Assembly (NCBI RefSeq): GCF_050908995.1
Contig: NC_135126.1
Span: 15,686,001 to 15,750,000 of the forward strand
From: Andrena cerasifolii
Lineage: Eukaryota; Arthropoda; Insecta; Hymenoptera; Andrenidae
Reading direction: 5' to 3'
DNA length: 64,000 nt
Positions 37,672 through 50,190 of the stretch are shown piece after piece (positions within the stretch are counted from its first letter, which is position 1; the number at the start of each line of letters is the position of its first letter). The position numbers and the translations under genes were made by a program. Below the pieces are notes generated by a model. The model was not told where the DNA came from. It saw nothing but the letters and a program-made list of their open reading frames with translations, and did no database searches.

Positions 37672-38646
37672 TCTTAACACTTTATAAAAACTTTATACAA
37701 TTTTGAATTTATAAATGCACTATATACCTGCTACGCAATGTATGCATTTACTGGTATGGTATTTACGTATTTGCGCATATGCGTCACAAACCACAGATGT
37801 ACGCATCCCGACGCATACCTACACAGAGAAATCAGAATGAATACATACGCATACGCAATGATCCATTTGTTTATAATCAATATAAGTACGAATGTGTCGT
37901 GACACGATGAAACAATGATTCAATTGTATGGTTTCACTCTGTGATTAGTTCATCGCGTAAAGAAACTTTACGTGAGATACGGATACGAGTAACGTTACAA
38001 TATAGTATCTACCTACATACGCATATACATACATGTATTGCAACTTGATACAATTATGAAATATGTTTAAAGTTGGTCAATCTGATAATTTAAATAATAG
38101 TTTTATTCGAAATCCGAGACGTATTTCAAATTAGAGTGTCTAAAATATTGGAAAGTAGAGAATATGAAATATATCATTCTCATAATTTACGACAGGACTA
38201 TACTATAGCCCTATAGCCTATAGGTGGCTCAACACCATTCAACGCCAATAGCGACACGTAGTTACCGCACCGCGCGTCGTAGATTTTGCCGCGCAAACGT
38301 TGCGATCACCTCTCGTGAGATAATTAATCGAACATTGATAGGCGATTTTCACATAGTAAGTTAATTGCGTTTTTCTCCATTGGGTCAGTTGGGGCCAGTG
38401 ATGATATCAGTGATGCTGTAAAACCTTAAATGACAAAAAATATTTTGGAGGCTGCTCATCAGTACTTTACAATTTATTACATGTACATATGCATGCGCTT
38501 GTTCAGTTAATATTCATTCACTATTTGTTAAGACCTTTTCATATTATCAATAACAAACAAAAAGAGCAAACAAATTAGCAAGCGGATTTCATGTAATTAC
38601 TTAAGGTGCTTTTCATTTTTCACAGTTTTAGGTGAATTTGTAAAAA
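37672..38646. promoter_or_regulatory. Divergent intergenic region, CWF19L2 and HIRIP3-like genes
   Basis: The 975-bp AT-rich interval separates two head-to-head genes and must contain both promoters. No TATA box or other clear motif was recognised; a locally GC-richer patch with GCGC motifs lies near 38.26-38.31 kb. Confidence 0.55.
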
Positions 38647-40559
38647 ATGGTTGAATCTGATCAAAGTGACAAAGAAGCACAAGATGAAGCGCCTCCTTTG
38701 GAAGTTTCTGATGCTTCTGTAGGTGTTAATGAACCCACACAAAAGAGATCGCGGGAAGAAACTTTAGAAGACAAGAAGATGCAATTACCTGCTAAAAAAC
38801 CTTGCACCTCTGTGAAGGAAACAGTATCCGAAGAACATGAGACTAAATCAATCCACGAAGTCAATGGCACCGTTAAAGATGCCAACCAGGATGCAAAGAG
38901 TTTGAGTGCTTCCGATAATAAAGAAGACGTAGAAAATAAATCTATGCCGGATGAAAGTATAAATGTAGATACGAAAGAGGTCCATGATGCAAAGTCCGAT
39001 AGCGAAGTCGATGCAAAGTCCGATAGCGAAGTCGATGCAAAGTCCGATAGCGAAGTCGATGATAAGTCCCATAGCGAAAATAATGACAAGTCTAATAGTG
39101 ATAACGACGGCAAGTCTAATAGCGAAAATGATGAGGAAGAGTGTACTACAAACAATACTGCAATTGAGAAAAAGGATAGGACTCGGGATGCAGCGGATGA
39201 AGAACAGAAGGTAAAAAAAAAACTCTGAAATATTATATTATCTATAATATTTTAAGCATTCTTCTATTACAATAGCCTGTGTCTTTCTTTTTGATTCAAA
39301 AGGATAATACATCTACAAAGGTCGACGAGGGAGAAGCAACTGTAAAAGACAAAGAAGTGGGAAAAGAGGAAGAAAATATTAAAAGAAAGAATAAACGTGG
39401 CAAAACGCAAGTAGAAGATGCTGAAGTAGTAGAAGGTTTAGAACTTTCGGTAGAGTGTGCCAGTGACAAAGAATCTTCGAGTTCTTCTGATAGCGAACCA
39501 GAGAAGGCCAGAAAGCCTAAACCAAAAACTATAATTGTCAAAGCCAAACCTAATGATTCAGAATTGGATGTTAGTTGTTCCGACGCGGAGAAATCAGATT
39601 CGCAGCAATTGTCCGAAGTAAAATCTAAACAGACTGCAAACAAGGGAAAGAAAAGTGGTCGGGGGTCGTTTGGTAAAGTCAAAAATACCGATTCTGAGGA
39701 AAACGATAATGTATCGGATACAGATTACAGTCCACGAACCAAAAGAAAACTTAAGAAAGCAACTAGTACAAAGACTACAAAATCATCTAGCGAGTCGCGA
39801 AGGGGGCGAGGTAGACCGAAAAAAGGAACTCAAAAGTTGATTGAACAAGAAGACGAGGAAGACGAGGAAGATGAAGGCTCTGGGACAATGGAGGATAAGA
39901 AGGTAGAGGAAAGTCTATCTGATGTGGAATCGTTGAAAAGTAAGAGCGAAGATGAAAGCGACAGTAAAAGTAGTTCTCCGAAAGATGGTGGAAAAGGGAA
40001 AAGTAACGTAAGTAGAATATCGGATATGGCGCTCTTCATAAACGTACATTCATGAAATAATGTACTTGTATTTGTATTATTTCAGAGACCCGAAGACAAT
40101 AGAAAAATACAAGTTTTGAAAAAGTATATTAGAGCTACTGGTATACACGTGAAATCTTATAACGATCTCTGGGCTGGATGTAGGTCAAATGCGGCAAGAA
40201 TAAGGTGCCTTCAAAAGGTATTAGTAAAGAATGGAGTAACTGGACGACCAAATATAGAAAAGTGCAAGAAAGCGAAGGAGAGGAATGAGAGGCTCAAGGA
40301 TGTTGCGGAATTAAATAAAAGCAATATTATATCAGAAGGTTTGCGATGTCATGATTATTGTTAGCGAAAGCTAGTGAAAATATATTATAATGACTAACTG
40401 TGATGTATATGAATTTTAGGACGTGTTACGCGTGCTCAAAGAAATAGGGATTCCTCTAGCAAGGACCTGACAAAAACATCTGAATCACCGACAAAACATC
40501 GCGAATCACGCAGTTCATTTAAAAGAGTTTACACCGTTGTTGATAGTGATTCAGACTGA
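38647..40559 (+). CDS. HIRIP3: HIRIP3-like histone chaperone (four exons)
   Basis: Exons: 38647-39210, 39303-40007, 40086-40338, 40420-40559; 553 residues. The first ~420 residues are charged, Ser/Glu/Lys-rich and presumably disordered, with a 6-fold 8-residue repeat around AKSDSEVD and an AT-hook-like SRRGRGRPKKG. The C-terminal module (about 424-510) is the recognisable part: KKYIRATGIHVKSYNDLW, RCLQKVLVKNGVTGRPNI, then GRVTRAQR, matching the conserved end of HIRIP3. HIRIP3 binds core histones through a CHZ-type motif and interacts with HIRA. The protein ends VVDSDSD, a CK2-like acidic tail. The exon 3 donor (GTTTGC) is non-optimal but the phase fits. A likely ATTAAA poly(A) signal lies just past the stop near 40577. 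Confidence 0.85.
38986..39129 (+). repeat. 24-bp coding tandem repeat in HIRIP3-like exon 1
   Basis: Six units of 24 bp, the first three identical in sequence (GATGCAAAGTCCGATAGCGA plus GTC and variants), encode D-A-K-S-D-S-E-V and diverged forms such as DKSHSEN. Identical nucleotide units point to recent slippage or unequal exchange, so copy number may vary. Confidence 0.9.
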
Positions 40560-41595
40560 AACGTGCTGAACAAATGATTAAAAATTATTTTTAAAACGCA
40601 TTCGTTGTAATAGATTAGTTATATGTAATATGGTAAGTATAGAGTTCACTTTTTAATGTTAAAAAGTATGTATACTACTTATCTTTAATATCCAGACTAA
40701 AAAGAAAAAAGTAATAACGTAATAACCAGTCCAGTTAAAGGTCCAAGCAAAATATTGAGTTTCAAGATTCCTCTACCTCAAAATCACTTGTCGTCATATC
40801 ACCAATTCATTTGTGAAAATTTTTAACATTTCTCACTGTACAATGCAATTTTTCCCTCTTCAAAATTATATTACTCCATGTTCTTTCAATACGTTTACAT
40901 ATAAATTTGAGAAAGTGAAGATTTAAAAAATTTAAAATGGTATTATTATATCCTAAAGCTGTATTTTTTTTATACTTATTTATGTGTAGCTATACAATAA
41001 TTTTTATTAAGATCAGAATGACAGATTTCAGGTGTTTGTTACTTATAAGGGATTGCTTTATGATACGTTCGAAAGTATTTTCAAAATTCTTTTTTAAAAT
41101 GCAACCAAATTGTAATTATTGGTCTGTTCAAAAGCTATATGACATCAGGTATCTCATCAAACAGAATTGTATATACTATCCTTGAAAAACTATTTAAATG
41201 TATTCTAACAAGTTTTTATACAACTATTGAAGACCTTAAATGATAGAATATTCTTATAATATAAAGAATATAGTTATATTTAATGAAAATGAATTTTGTA
41301 CGCGTTGCCTGTTTAATTAATGTTGTATTTATAATTAATTGCAATGTTCTGAATGCAAAGATTACAATTTACAATGGATGTTTGTTAGAGAGTACGTTTA
41401 CACTGACTAAAAAATATATATTTTCTTGACACGAAATTGTGTAAAATCTTTGTTCTTTAAAAATACGAAACTACCTACTTACTGCACTGCTGCATAACAA
41501 AGGGATGTAAAGTATAAATTATAAAATGTGAAAAAGAGTACACCGAATATGAAAAAAAAAACAAAAGAATCAAATACGTTTCTCATAATTGGGCA
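40560..41595. other. Tail-to-tail interval, HIRIP3-like and testin
   Basis: AT-rich DNA of about 1 kb expected to contain both 3' UTRs. No further gene is supported. Confidence 0.6.
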
Positions 41596-44484
41596 TCAAA
41601 TTTGCGGATGTAAGAATTTCGAAATGCATTCTTTACTGCAGAATAGTTTTTTTTCTTTTACCGCCATTCTTCCGTGTAATAAATTCTTATTACAAATATA
41701 ACAACAGAAACAGACACTCGTTGCGTGAAAATTTAGATCTTTCACAGCAACACCTTGCTGATCAGCAGCGATTACCTTTTCGCACATGTTACAAGTCTTT
41801 GCATATGTCTTCTGATAACACGGAAGACATAACGGACGGTCATTCTCTGTAATATATTGTTTCCCAGCTAAAGGAACATCACAGTCCCAGCAGCAAAAGT
41901 GTTTTACGTGATAATTCTGACCCTCTGCGACAGTATATTCTCGTACAAAAATAAGCTGAAAAAACAGGAATACGAGTTATAAGCCGTTATAAATTTATTA
42001 ACCATGCTACATATTATAATTACCTCGTCACAGGCGAAACATCTAGGAATTCCTAGAAGCATCGCCAAATCTCTGCCGCAATATAATTTGTTTCTGTAAT
42101 AAAAATATACTAAATCTACCAACAATTCATCACACACATTACAAACAAAGCATCCTGGATGCCACGCAGAACTCTCAGTCTTCTCTGTAATTACGGCCAC
42201 ATCACCAATACGTATCTCCTCCTCGCACTTATGGCACTTTTGTGAATTAATGGGATCGTTCACTGTCAGCTCTTCCATGGCACCTTTCAGGTGTCTTATA
42301 TTCGATAAATCCTCCATGGGTTGGCTCGACGTAACAGTTGTTTCACAAGGGAATATCTGATTTTGCAGTTTTTCAGAAAAAATAACTGTAGCAGGTGTCA
42401 TAAAACTGCTTAACTTCCCTTCGTTCGTACATTCTAGACGCGGTTGTGGTGACAGCGATCTGTGCTCTTTCAATTTTTCTTTATCACCCATGTTAGAAAC
42501 TGACATGGAATTCAGAGGAATTGATTGAATTACTTGTGAACTAGATTTTAGTACTTCCTTGTCCTCCTTTATTGGCTTGGGTTCAATACTACTACCTCCT
42601 CCTCCTCCCTCTGCTGTTTGAATTTTAGCTTCTGCTACTGTCAAAGTTCCACAAGGATTGTTTACGATAGTACTAGTAACTGTTACGTCTGCCCTTTTGC
42701 TGTCGCACACGTTTTGCGATAGAGTGTTACTATTCTTCGGTAATGCGTCACCCGAATCTAAATCTCTTGTAAAACTGGGAGCAGCATAAGGCACTTGTCC
42801 TTGATTCTCCTGTTTGCTATATTTATTCGAAAGTTTTTCCCGTATAAACATTAAACCCTCTTTATCTAACGTACTACCAATTATGTCATTGGTATATGCT
42901 GTGCTCGGGGAACGAAATACATCTGTTAGCATACTTTCCGCAATATACGCATCGTCGTTGATTGGTTTTGAATGTAAAAGTGAAGTAAATGGACTCCCAA
43001 CTTTATCCTTATATGCATCTTTATAATGTTGCACTGGATTCAAAGGGGACGTAACTTCCGAATTAACGTTTCTAATTACATCAGAACTTGGATACTTTAA
43101 ATGTCCAGTTGTTGGAAGCTTTTTACTTGCCATATCTCGATTGTTATCAGCTCTTGGAAAATTAGTTTGATTAATACCCTTATTATACACCCCACCTGCG
43201 ATTGCTTCTGATTTTACAGTTCTATTACAGGCACCGATCAAATTATATTTTTCAAGAACTGGTATATTTCTGACATCATTCGAACTGTTTAGCATTTCTG
43301 AAGCAGCAGACAATTCGTGCTTGTACGATCCTTTCGGCGTGAAACTACTTGGTGTGCGTAATTGAACCATAGTCGCTTGTACATTCGGTTTATGTTGCGG
43401 ACTAAAACTTTGCATGTCAGTCGCATTAGCAGGTGTCATTAATGATCGATCAAACGGACGAGCGCTTAGTATCTAGAATGTAAAAAATATTATATATAAA
43501 TAAAATTAGAATTTATCCAGATTACGTAATACTACTGTTTGTATGAATTATTTATAATTTACCTTTGTCACTGTTCCTTGCCCCACATATTTCCTTATGT
43601 TCTCTAAATACTGTTCAAATTGTTTCTGCTCTTGTTCGCTCAATTCGTCGCAAACTTTATAATCTATATCGTGAAGAGGTAATTGTTTTTGTAATAGCTG
43701 TCTTCTTACAGCTGCACCAGCTGATCCTTTAATGGGTAATTTCTCCGTGGGTAATGCTTTCATGTAATCTGTGGCGAGCTCTTTTGTTGTATCCGGTGGT
43801 ACCCATTCGAATGCTTCTTCGCTGTGCCCTTTCTCATTGCTTATATGTAACACTAAAGGAACGACGTAATAAAGAATTATTATCACGTTACAATATCAAA
43901 TTCTCTTTCCAATACTGATATTTACGCATAGGCTTCTTCTTGTACTTTCTCGAGGAGCCAAACAACAAGTCAAATTGTGGGAAATCTTCATCGTCGACAT
44001 CATGGTCATCTTTGTTGCATTTACAGTTTTTACAAATCTTTCTCCAAAAATGTAAATCCAAGCCAGGACATGCTGTTTTGCAAAGTACGCAAGGGGCTCC
44101 TGCTCCAGCTTCGTGTGCTAATCGAGGCTAAATAAAATAATTTTAATTACTATCTTACTGTTAGTAGCAGTAAATCAATCATTTCTACATGCATAAACAG
44201 ATGGGATACTTAATACCGTAAAAGCTCTGACATAAGTATTATACAAATTGGACATTTGCTAAAGGCACTACTACATTAAATGCAACATTTTCTTCTTTCA
44301 ATGATAACTGTGATAATTTCCTAAATAGTTACGAATCAATAACAAAGCGAAGATATCAAGTTATTAAATGAATGTTTGGGAAGCGTTTTTAAGGAGAGTG
44401 AAATTGTTAAAAGCCTACCTTTCTCTTTCGATTTTCTAGTTCCAACAGCCATTTGGGACGATCATTTGTTTCTGTCTCGGTCAT
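41596..44484 (-). CDS. Tes: Testin, PET and triple-LIM protein with very long linker (five exons)
   Basis: Exons (minus): 44484-44419, 44127-43926, 43852-43563, 43472-42024, 41955-41596; 788 residues. The N-terminal Cys-rich part has the testin signature GAPCVLC and LDLHFWRKICKNCKC. The PET domain follows (about residues 95-185: FEWVPPDTTKELATDYMKAL, RQLLQKQLPLHD). A ~410-residue Ser/Thr/Asn-rich linker encoded within exon 4 precedes three LIM domains: ~599-656 (CHKC to YCGRD), ~663-720 (CFAC to CLPCY) and ~725-783 (CNMC to CSKEC). Testin is a cytoplasmic scaffold at focal adhesions and actin stress fibres that binds zyxin, VASP and Mena. Human testin is 421 residues, so the linker is the anomaly; an in-frame splice isoform lacking it is possible. 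Prickle/Espinas share PET-LIM but lack the testin Cys-rich N-terminus. Confidence 0.9.
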
Positions 44485-45303
44485 TTTTTGTCACCCACAA
44501 ATTACTTTTTATCCGTATATTAATATATAGATGTTGTTGATAAGAATAATGGTAGAAAAATAAAAAACTACATAACGTGCTGATACTCTGTGTAGCGCAA
44601 ACGAGTGACTCACCGCTATGGCTCACATCTCAGATAAACCAGTAGTGCTTACGTTCTCCCCCTCCTTTCGCACTCGAAGCCTAAGTGGGGTCCGGTCCGC
44701 TCACTCATACATACTTATATCGGGTAGGCTCTTTCTTCGAAAGGACTTCACGTATATGTATAGTATATGACATATGTACTTACATACTATGTAGCTTGCA
44801 TATCTCATCAGTGATACTCAGCGTATAGATATTGTTCTGCGAAACAACCGAGTAATTAAATTTTAATAGAACATTACGCCAATTTATTTTCATATATATA
44901 TTTAATTTTCGGGAAAATCTAAATACATATTTCGCTGGCAATAATTATATTTTTATTTGAGTACCACTGCTGCATTATATGCGTACATGAAGCGTACACA
45001 CAAATTACTTGGATATGTAGCACGGAATCTGTTTATCTCTATGTATCAGATTGCAATTAACGTAAGACGAGCGAAGGGAGGGGGCTGTCGAAACGCAGCC
45101 ATAGCGGGGAACTACGAGATCCCGTAGTAGATAATGTCTTTAAGTGATTGTTTACCTCATGTTATCACAATTGTACAGAAATATATTAGGTAGCAGAATG
45201 CTCTGCATGTACATATTATTTCTTATTTTTATATGAAACCTATGAGTCAGTTACGAAAGCCTTGTCAAATTCTTCTTGCGAAATCTAGAACAATTTTCGT
45301 AAA
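44485..45303. other. Testin promoter and DDX55 3' flank
   Basis: This AT-rich 0.8-kb interval contains the testin upstream region and the DDX55 3' UTR. A C/T-rich patch at 44.65 kb and a G/A-rich patch at 45.07 kb loosely resemble each other in inverted orientation. No gene is seen. Confidence 0.5.
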
Positions 45304-47601
45304 TTAGAAATCGATATTGATATATTTATCGAATGGTAGGTGGATACCTTTACCGGTTAATACCTTTTTCTTTTGTAATTTCTTAATTAATGCTACATCT
45401 TTTGCCAGCTCCTCCATATCTGCTTCGTTTATCTTTCTCCTTCGTTTTTTCGTCGGGTTTGTCGACATTTTCTGTTTCATTTTCTTCTCTTTTCGTTTTC
45501 TACGGTTCTCTTGCTTTTCCAGTTTTCTCTTTTTAGCTTCGGCCCAAGGCTCGGTTTGTTTACGTTTACGTTTACCCGACGCGGGCCATACTCCACTATC
45601 CTCGAAGATCTTCAATTTCTCTAAACGGTTTTTCTCTCTTTGTTTATTTGAATAGCCAATTGAATTGATATCGATGTCTTCCTGCTTAAAAGTCGATGTG
45701 TCTCTTCCTTTAAGTTCGGGCATCCGAGGCATTCGCAATAAACCGAAGCCCAATGCCAGACTTCCCAGATCAATGTCTTTCAATCTTAGTATTAAGTTAC
45801 ATTCGTGTTTATTGTATGCTTGCACGTACGATACGAACGCTCTATTCGCTTTGTCGAGAACAAGTCGGTCTTGCTTTTGTAAATCTCTCATACGCTTTAA
45901 ACACTTCTCATACGAAATCATAGACGGTTCCAAATTTATTTCCTGTAAATCTACTTTCTGATTTCTCTTGATAAAATCTACATACGCATCTTCTGTTTCC
46001 AGGAGAAATAATAATGCGTTCCCTTCATTGCCAATTCGAGCGGTTCTACCACACCTAGTGGAACAAGGAATATATTGTCTACGTCTGTGAACAACGTATA
46101 CATATGCAGATTGTGTAAAAAGTTCTCTCACCTATGCACGAAACTACTAGCCGAACACGGAGGATCGTATTGTAAGACCCAATCCATTTCTAAAATATCA
46201 ATCCCACGAGCCATTACATCTGTGCAAATTAGAATACCTTCTTGGATATTTCGAAATTCGTTAAATACTTTGTACCTCTTGCTCCTCATTTTACCATGTA
46301 TGGCAAGCACTTGAACCGATGGCAACATTCTAAAAGTGAGAAATGTTATGAAACCTATTTTTATCAGCTTCTACTTGAACATTGCCAAATGTAACTTACG
46401 CTTGTATAATATGGCTGAAATAATCAACGCATGCGCAGGTAGACAGAAAGATCATATATTTTAAATCGGTTCCTTTTTGTTCTATAAAATCTATCATCGT
46501 GGATAACTTGTACTCAGCATTTACAATAGCATAATTGTTTTTTAAGTTTGAAGGCGTGGAAATATTTGTTTTTTCTTTGATGGTTATCAAGGCTGGATTT
46601 CTCAATCCGGCCCTGATTAGCTGTTGCAATTCTTTTGTCTGCGTTGCAGAAAAGAGGCCCGTTCTTCTCAGACGAGGTAAATAACTTAATATCCTATCCA
46701 ATGTCGCAGAAAAACCCAAATCTAATAACCTGTCCGCTTCGTCTAAAATCAGGATTTCCTGCAAATACGATCATTAAGACATATTAACACATTAGCTATC
46801 ATAAAGGTAGGATGCTTGAAATTTCAAAAGTACCAAAGATTTCACCCATGTTGTCAGATTTGTACTTTTACAGTTAGACAATAAATCTTCCAATCTACCA
46901 GGTGTTGCCACAATAACGTTTGCGCCTTTTTTAAGCCTGTTTGCATCTTCTGTAATGGTTGTACCACCGACAAGTAATATTTGCTTCAAGTATGGGATAT
47001 TGTTTAAAAATCTTTGTAAAACTTCATTAATCTGTACAGCTAATTCTCTTGTAGGGCTAATTATTATAGCTCCGATTTCTGTAGATTTCCATGTTTCTTT
47101 TCGCTTCTGTTTTAGATACAAAGTAATTATTTACCACACAATTTCTACTATCTACAAGCATGGGCTAAAAAATATTAACCGTGTATGAAAAATTTTTACA
47201 AATACCTGTAATATTTCTAATAAAGGAACTAGAAAGGCAATTGTTTTCCCACTACCTGTCACCGCTTCTGCTGCAACATCTTTACCCTTCAATAACAATG
47301 GTATAGAAGCTGCCTATGTATAATTACATAAAAAATTTCTATGTCAGTCTATTATTATTTGCTATCTGTTACTATATATATAGTTACACGTTATTCTAAT
47401 GTTAATCATGATATTAATGTCGATACTTTGTACAAGTTTCATAGAGAATGTACCTACGTAACGATTTTGTACGAACATGTTTTTCACTGTATAATACTGT
47501 ACCTGCACTGGTGTCATATAAGGAAATTTTAATTCCTCGATGGTCTTTAATACAGAGTCGCTCAAACGCACTTCCAATTCTTTCCAGTTTTGAGTCTTCA
47601 T
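45304..47601 (-). CDS. DDX55: DEAD-box ATP-dependent RNA helicase DDX55 (six exons)
   Basis: Exons (minus): 47601-47503, 47313-47206, 47106-46834, 46758-46400, 46329-46132, 46054-45304; 595 residues, close to human DDX55 (600). All helicase motifs are visible: Q motif FPYMTPVQ (spliced to AASIP), motif I AVTGSGKT (50-57), Ia PTRELA, Ib TPGR, II DEAD (166-169), III SAT, IV region STCACVDYF, V ARGID, VI HRCGRTARIG (345-354). The C-terminal part has the DUF4217 region (FVSYVQAYNKHECNLILRLK) and a Lys-rich tail. DDX55 and its yeast relative Spb4 act in nucleolar 60S ribosome assembly. The spliced join VKSL|EILILDEAD reproduces the family. A long fold-back lies 145 bp upstream of the start. Confidence 0.94.
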
Positions 47602-48230
47602 CGCGAATTTAACAATTTCACTTGTTATCTATATAAACCACGTGTGTTTACTATTTAATACGTACTTACATACCTATTGACTGACGTACGTATCGGCATA
47701 TACGTATGATGCATGCTTTCTAAATTAATCTCATGCTTTAGGTTATGTCAGAGTTCGGAGCGATTAATTGCAGTGATGGAGGGGGAAACACCTACAGGAG
47801 TGGTGGTAATGCGTGCGTGAACTGACGTCAGCACCAAGCCAAGTGGCGCTAACGCGAAGTTAACTACGGCCAACCAGCGTCCCCGGGAAATAGATTGTCG
47901 ACGCTGGTTGGCCGTGGCTGGCTTCCCGTTGGCGCTGGCATCAGTTCACGCACGCATTACCACCACTCTTGTAGGTGTTTCCCCCTCCATCACTGTAATT
48001 AATCGCTTCGAATCTGCCCAGGCATTCTCGTTGGTAACTGCGAACGAAACTACGCTTTATAAAGTAGTTAACTTCCTACGAAAATTGTATTCCTCCACTA
48101 ACCTAAGGTAGATAACTTCTAAGCGGATTATGATTATCTAAAACTCCTCCGAGATTTCATTTTCTTTTAATATTTCCAGATGATATCGATAATAAAATGA
48201 TTAAATAAATGATGATGCATCAGTTGGCTT
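47602..48230. other. DDX55 upstream region with fold-back element
   Basis: Contains the DDX55 promoter/5' UTR and the 272-bp fold-back described separately. Its right edge should meet the 3' end of the ataxin-2 transcript. Confidence 0.5.
47747..48018. mobile_element. 272-bp fold-back (inverted-repeat) element
   Basis: Arms 47747-47880 and 47901-48018 are inverted copies around a 20-nt loop. Long blocks match almost perfectly, for example GGTGGTAATGCGTGCGTGAA and GGGGGAAACACC. The left arm carries ~16 nt more near the loop side. Short open frames within it are a by-product. A clean target-site duplication was not found, so the class is unassigned. Confidence 0.8.
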
Positions 48231-50190
48231 TTAACGCATTGACTTTATTTTGATGTTTTTTTTTTAAATCTCTTCGATATAAAATTTGTGTCTAACGATG
48301 CCACGCACTCAACTATCTCTCAGATAAGGATCGTCCTTGCCTCCATTTTTCTTATATACACGACTAGGTCTAAGGCCGTAGTTCAACTTGTCTTTTTCAA
48401 TGCCATAGCATCCGACAGTATTTGTTTACATGTAAGAGGTACATACACAATCGATTTAACTGTCTCAAGGACAATCGTTTCAAGTGCAACGCAATGCATT
48501 TTTCACAATCCGTACGGCAATAAAACATTGTTCGTATGTTTACTTCAGTTATATAAATTTCTTCCACATTCTTTCTTCTATTCATAAGAAAAGCAAACTC
48601 ATTGATAAAGAGATGTTTCACAGATCATACAGCATCCACTATGTATCGTAGTAGGATACGCAATTAAATCATTCTAATACTGACCGGGCAATTCGAGTTT
48701 CACATGAAAGTACAGATAAAGCAGTATCCTCTATTGTCTCATTACTTGTTTACTTGTTATTCATTTAGTTGAACAAACACGTGAAATCTGTGAATGTCAC
48801 TTCTAATACATTAGCGCATAACGTCGGAATTCTATGCCCTGAACTGCTCAATAAGAAATAATAGAATTTTGAGTACAGGACATTTGTACCTCTTCACGTA
48901 CAACCAGATGCTTTTTATTTGTCGCGACAATCATCGTCGGGTCGTTTTCACCCACATGTAGCTCGCCCGACCCATTTTTCCCCGTAAACGATTTTTTTTT
49001 TAATTCGACTTGATCTGTGCTTCGAGGATTTTATGTACCAGCATCTCATAACAAAACCCATCATTAACATACTGCAAAATTTAGTGTTCTGTCTCAATTA
49101 TTTCACCACCGCGTTTCTTCTCTGCTTTGCATAATTAATGTAATTTCATATATATAATGTTCCTAATTCTTTGTCCGCTGGAGCGATTTATCGCATGCGA
49201 AAGTATGAGCAGAAAAATATGCCATATATTATATTTTTTACATAATTCCAATCATTGCTTTATGTAAAAAAAAAGGAGAAAAAGATTGTTTTACTCGCGT
49301 AATATGATCACGATATTTTCAGCTTTTCGAGTACTTGGATCTTCGAAGGTACATGTATACACCATCAGCCTGTGGGATCGCACTCTGTGCCAACCATGCA
49401 GGTTGGATTTCGACTTAACAAATGTTCAGAAAGTAGCGCAAACTACTATATATAACGAAGATTGAATTGTTTTTAAAATTGAATATATCTCGCAGCATTT
49501 TGTAGTCACAGTCCCTCTTTAGTTTTTTCCGTTTTCTAAGATATCATATAGGCACCACCTATATGATAGATTTACTTTTTACATTCCGTCTTTTGCTACA
49601 AATCAATCTTTAAAATCATGTTGTTTATTTTAATATGTAAATTAATAACTCATAGCCTTGCATAGTGGTAAACTGCATATTAAAATCTGTCTCGTGCGAT
49701 GAAGATTCAAATATAATATTCGAGGGACTAAACATTCTTGTGGGTCGTTCGTAATTAGCCAACCCGCTTAAAGAAGTCACTTTCAAGATGATCAGCACTT
49801 TCCTTTACTTTACTTTAATATAACTTTATCTACTTATAAAATCTGTTCCTCGTAAAGATTGCTATTTGGTACTTGAATTAGTTTAAAGTTTAATGTATGT
49901 ATTGCTTTTTGTTTGGAATGATATCGTTATTACTATGAAACACGAAAAAGGAAAAATGAAAAAAGAAACGACGAAAAGAAAAAACAAACGAACAACGTTT
50001 AGACGTTAAGGCAGAAAAGATAAAACTTACACAGTTGCTTATAGCTGTATCGATGTAAGATTACAAGCAATAAGTGAAAGCCTCTTCGAGTGCCTAATGC
50101 CATCGTGAAAGTAACTTGAATTTGTAAACCTTATTCTACCTCTGTAGAATACTAGTAGTTCTCTCATTCTTCATCCATTTCTGTACGCAG
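48231..50190 (-). other. Probable long 3' UTR of ataxin-2
   Basis: About 2 kb of AT-rich DNA without coding signal lies directly past the ataxin-2 stop. A minus-strand AATAAA at 48244-48249 could end the transcript. Ataxin-2 mRNAs often have long 3' UTRs, but no transcript evidence is available here. Confidence 0.45.

Noticed and set aside
44600..45150. Possible inverted repeat pair flanking the testin/DDX55 interval
   Set aside because: Only short C/T- and G/A-rich patches match; similarity is too weak and gapped to call an element.
47908..48111. 67-codon open frame upstream of DDX55
   Set aside because: Lies mostly in the right arm of the fold-back element and is explained by the repeat.
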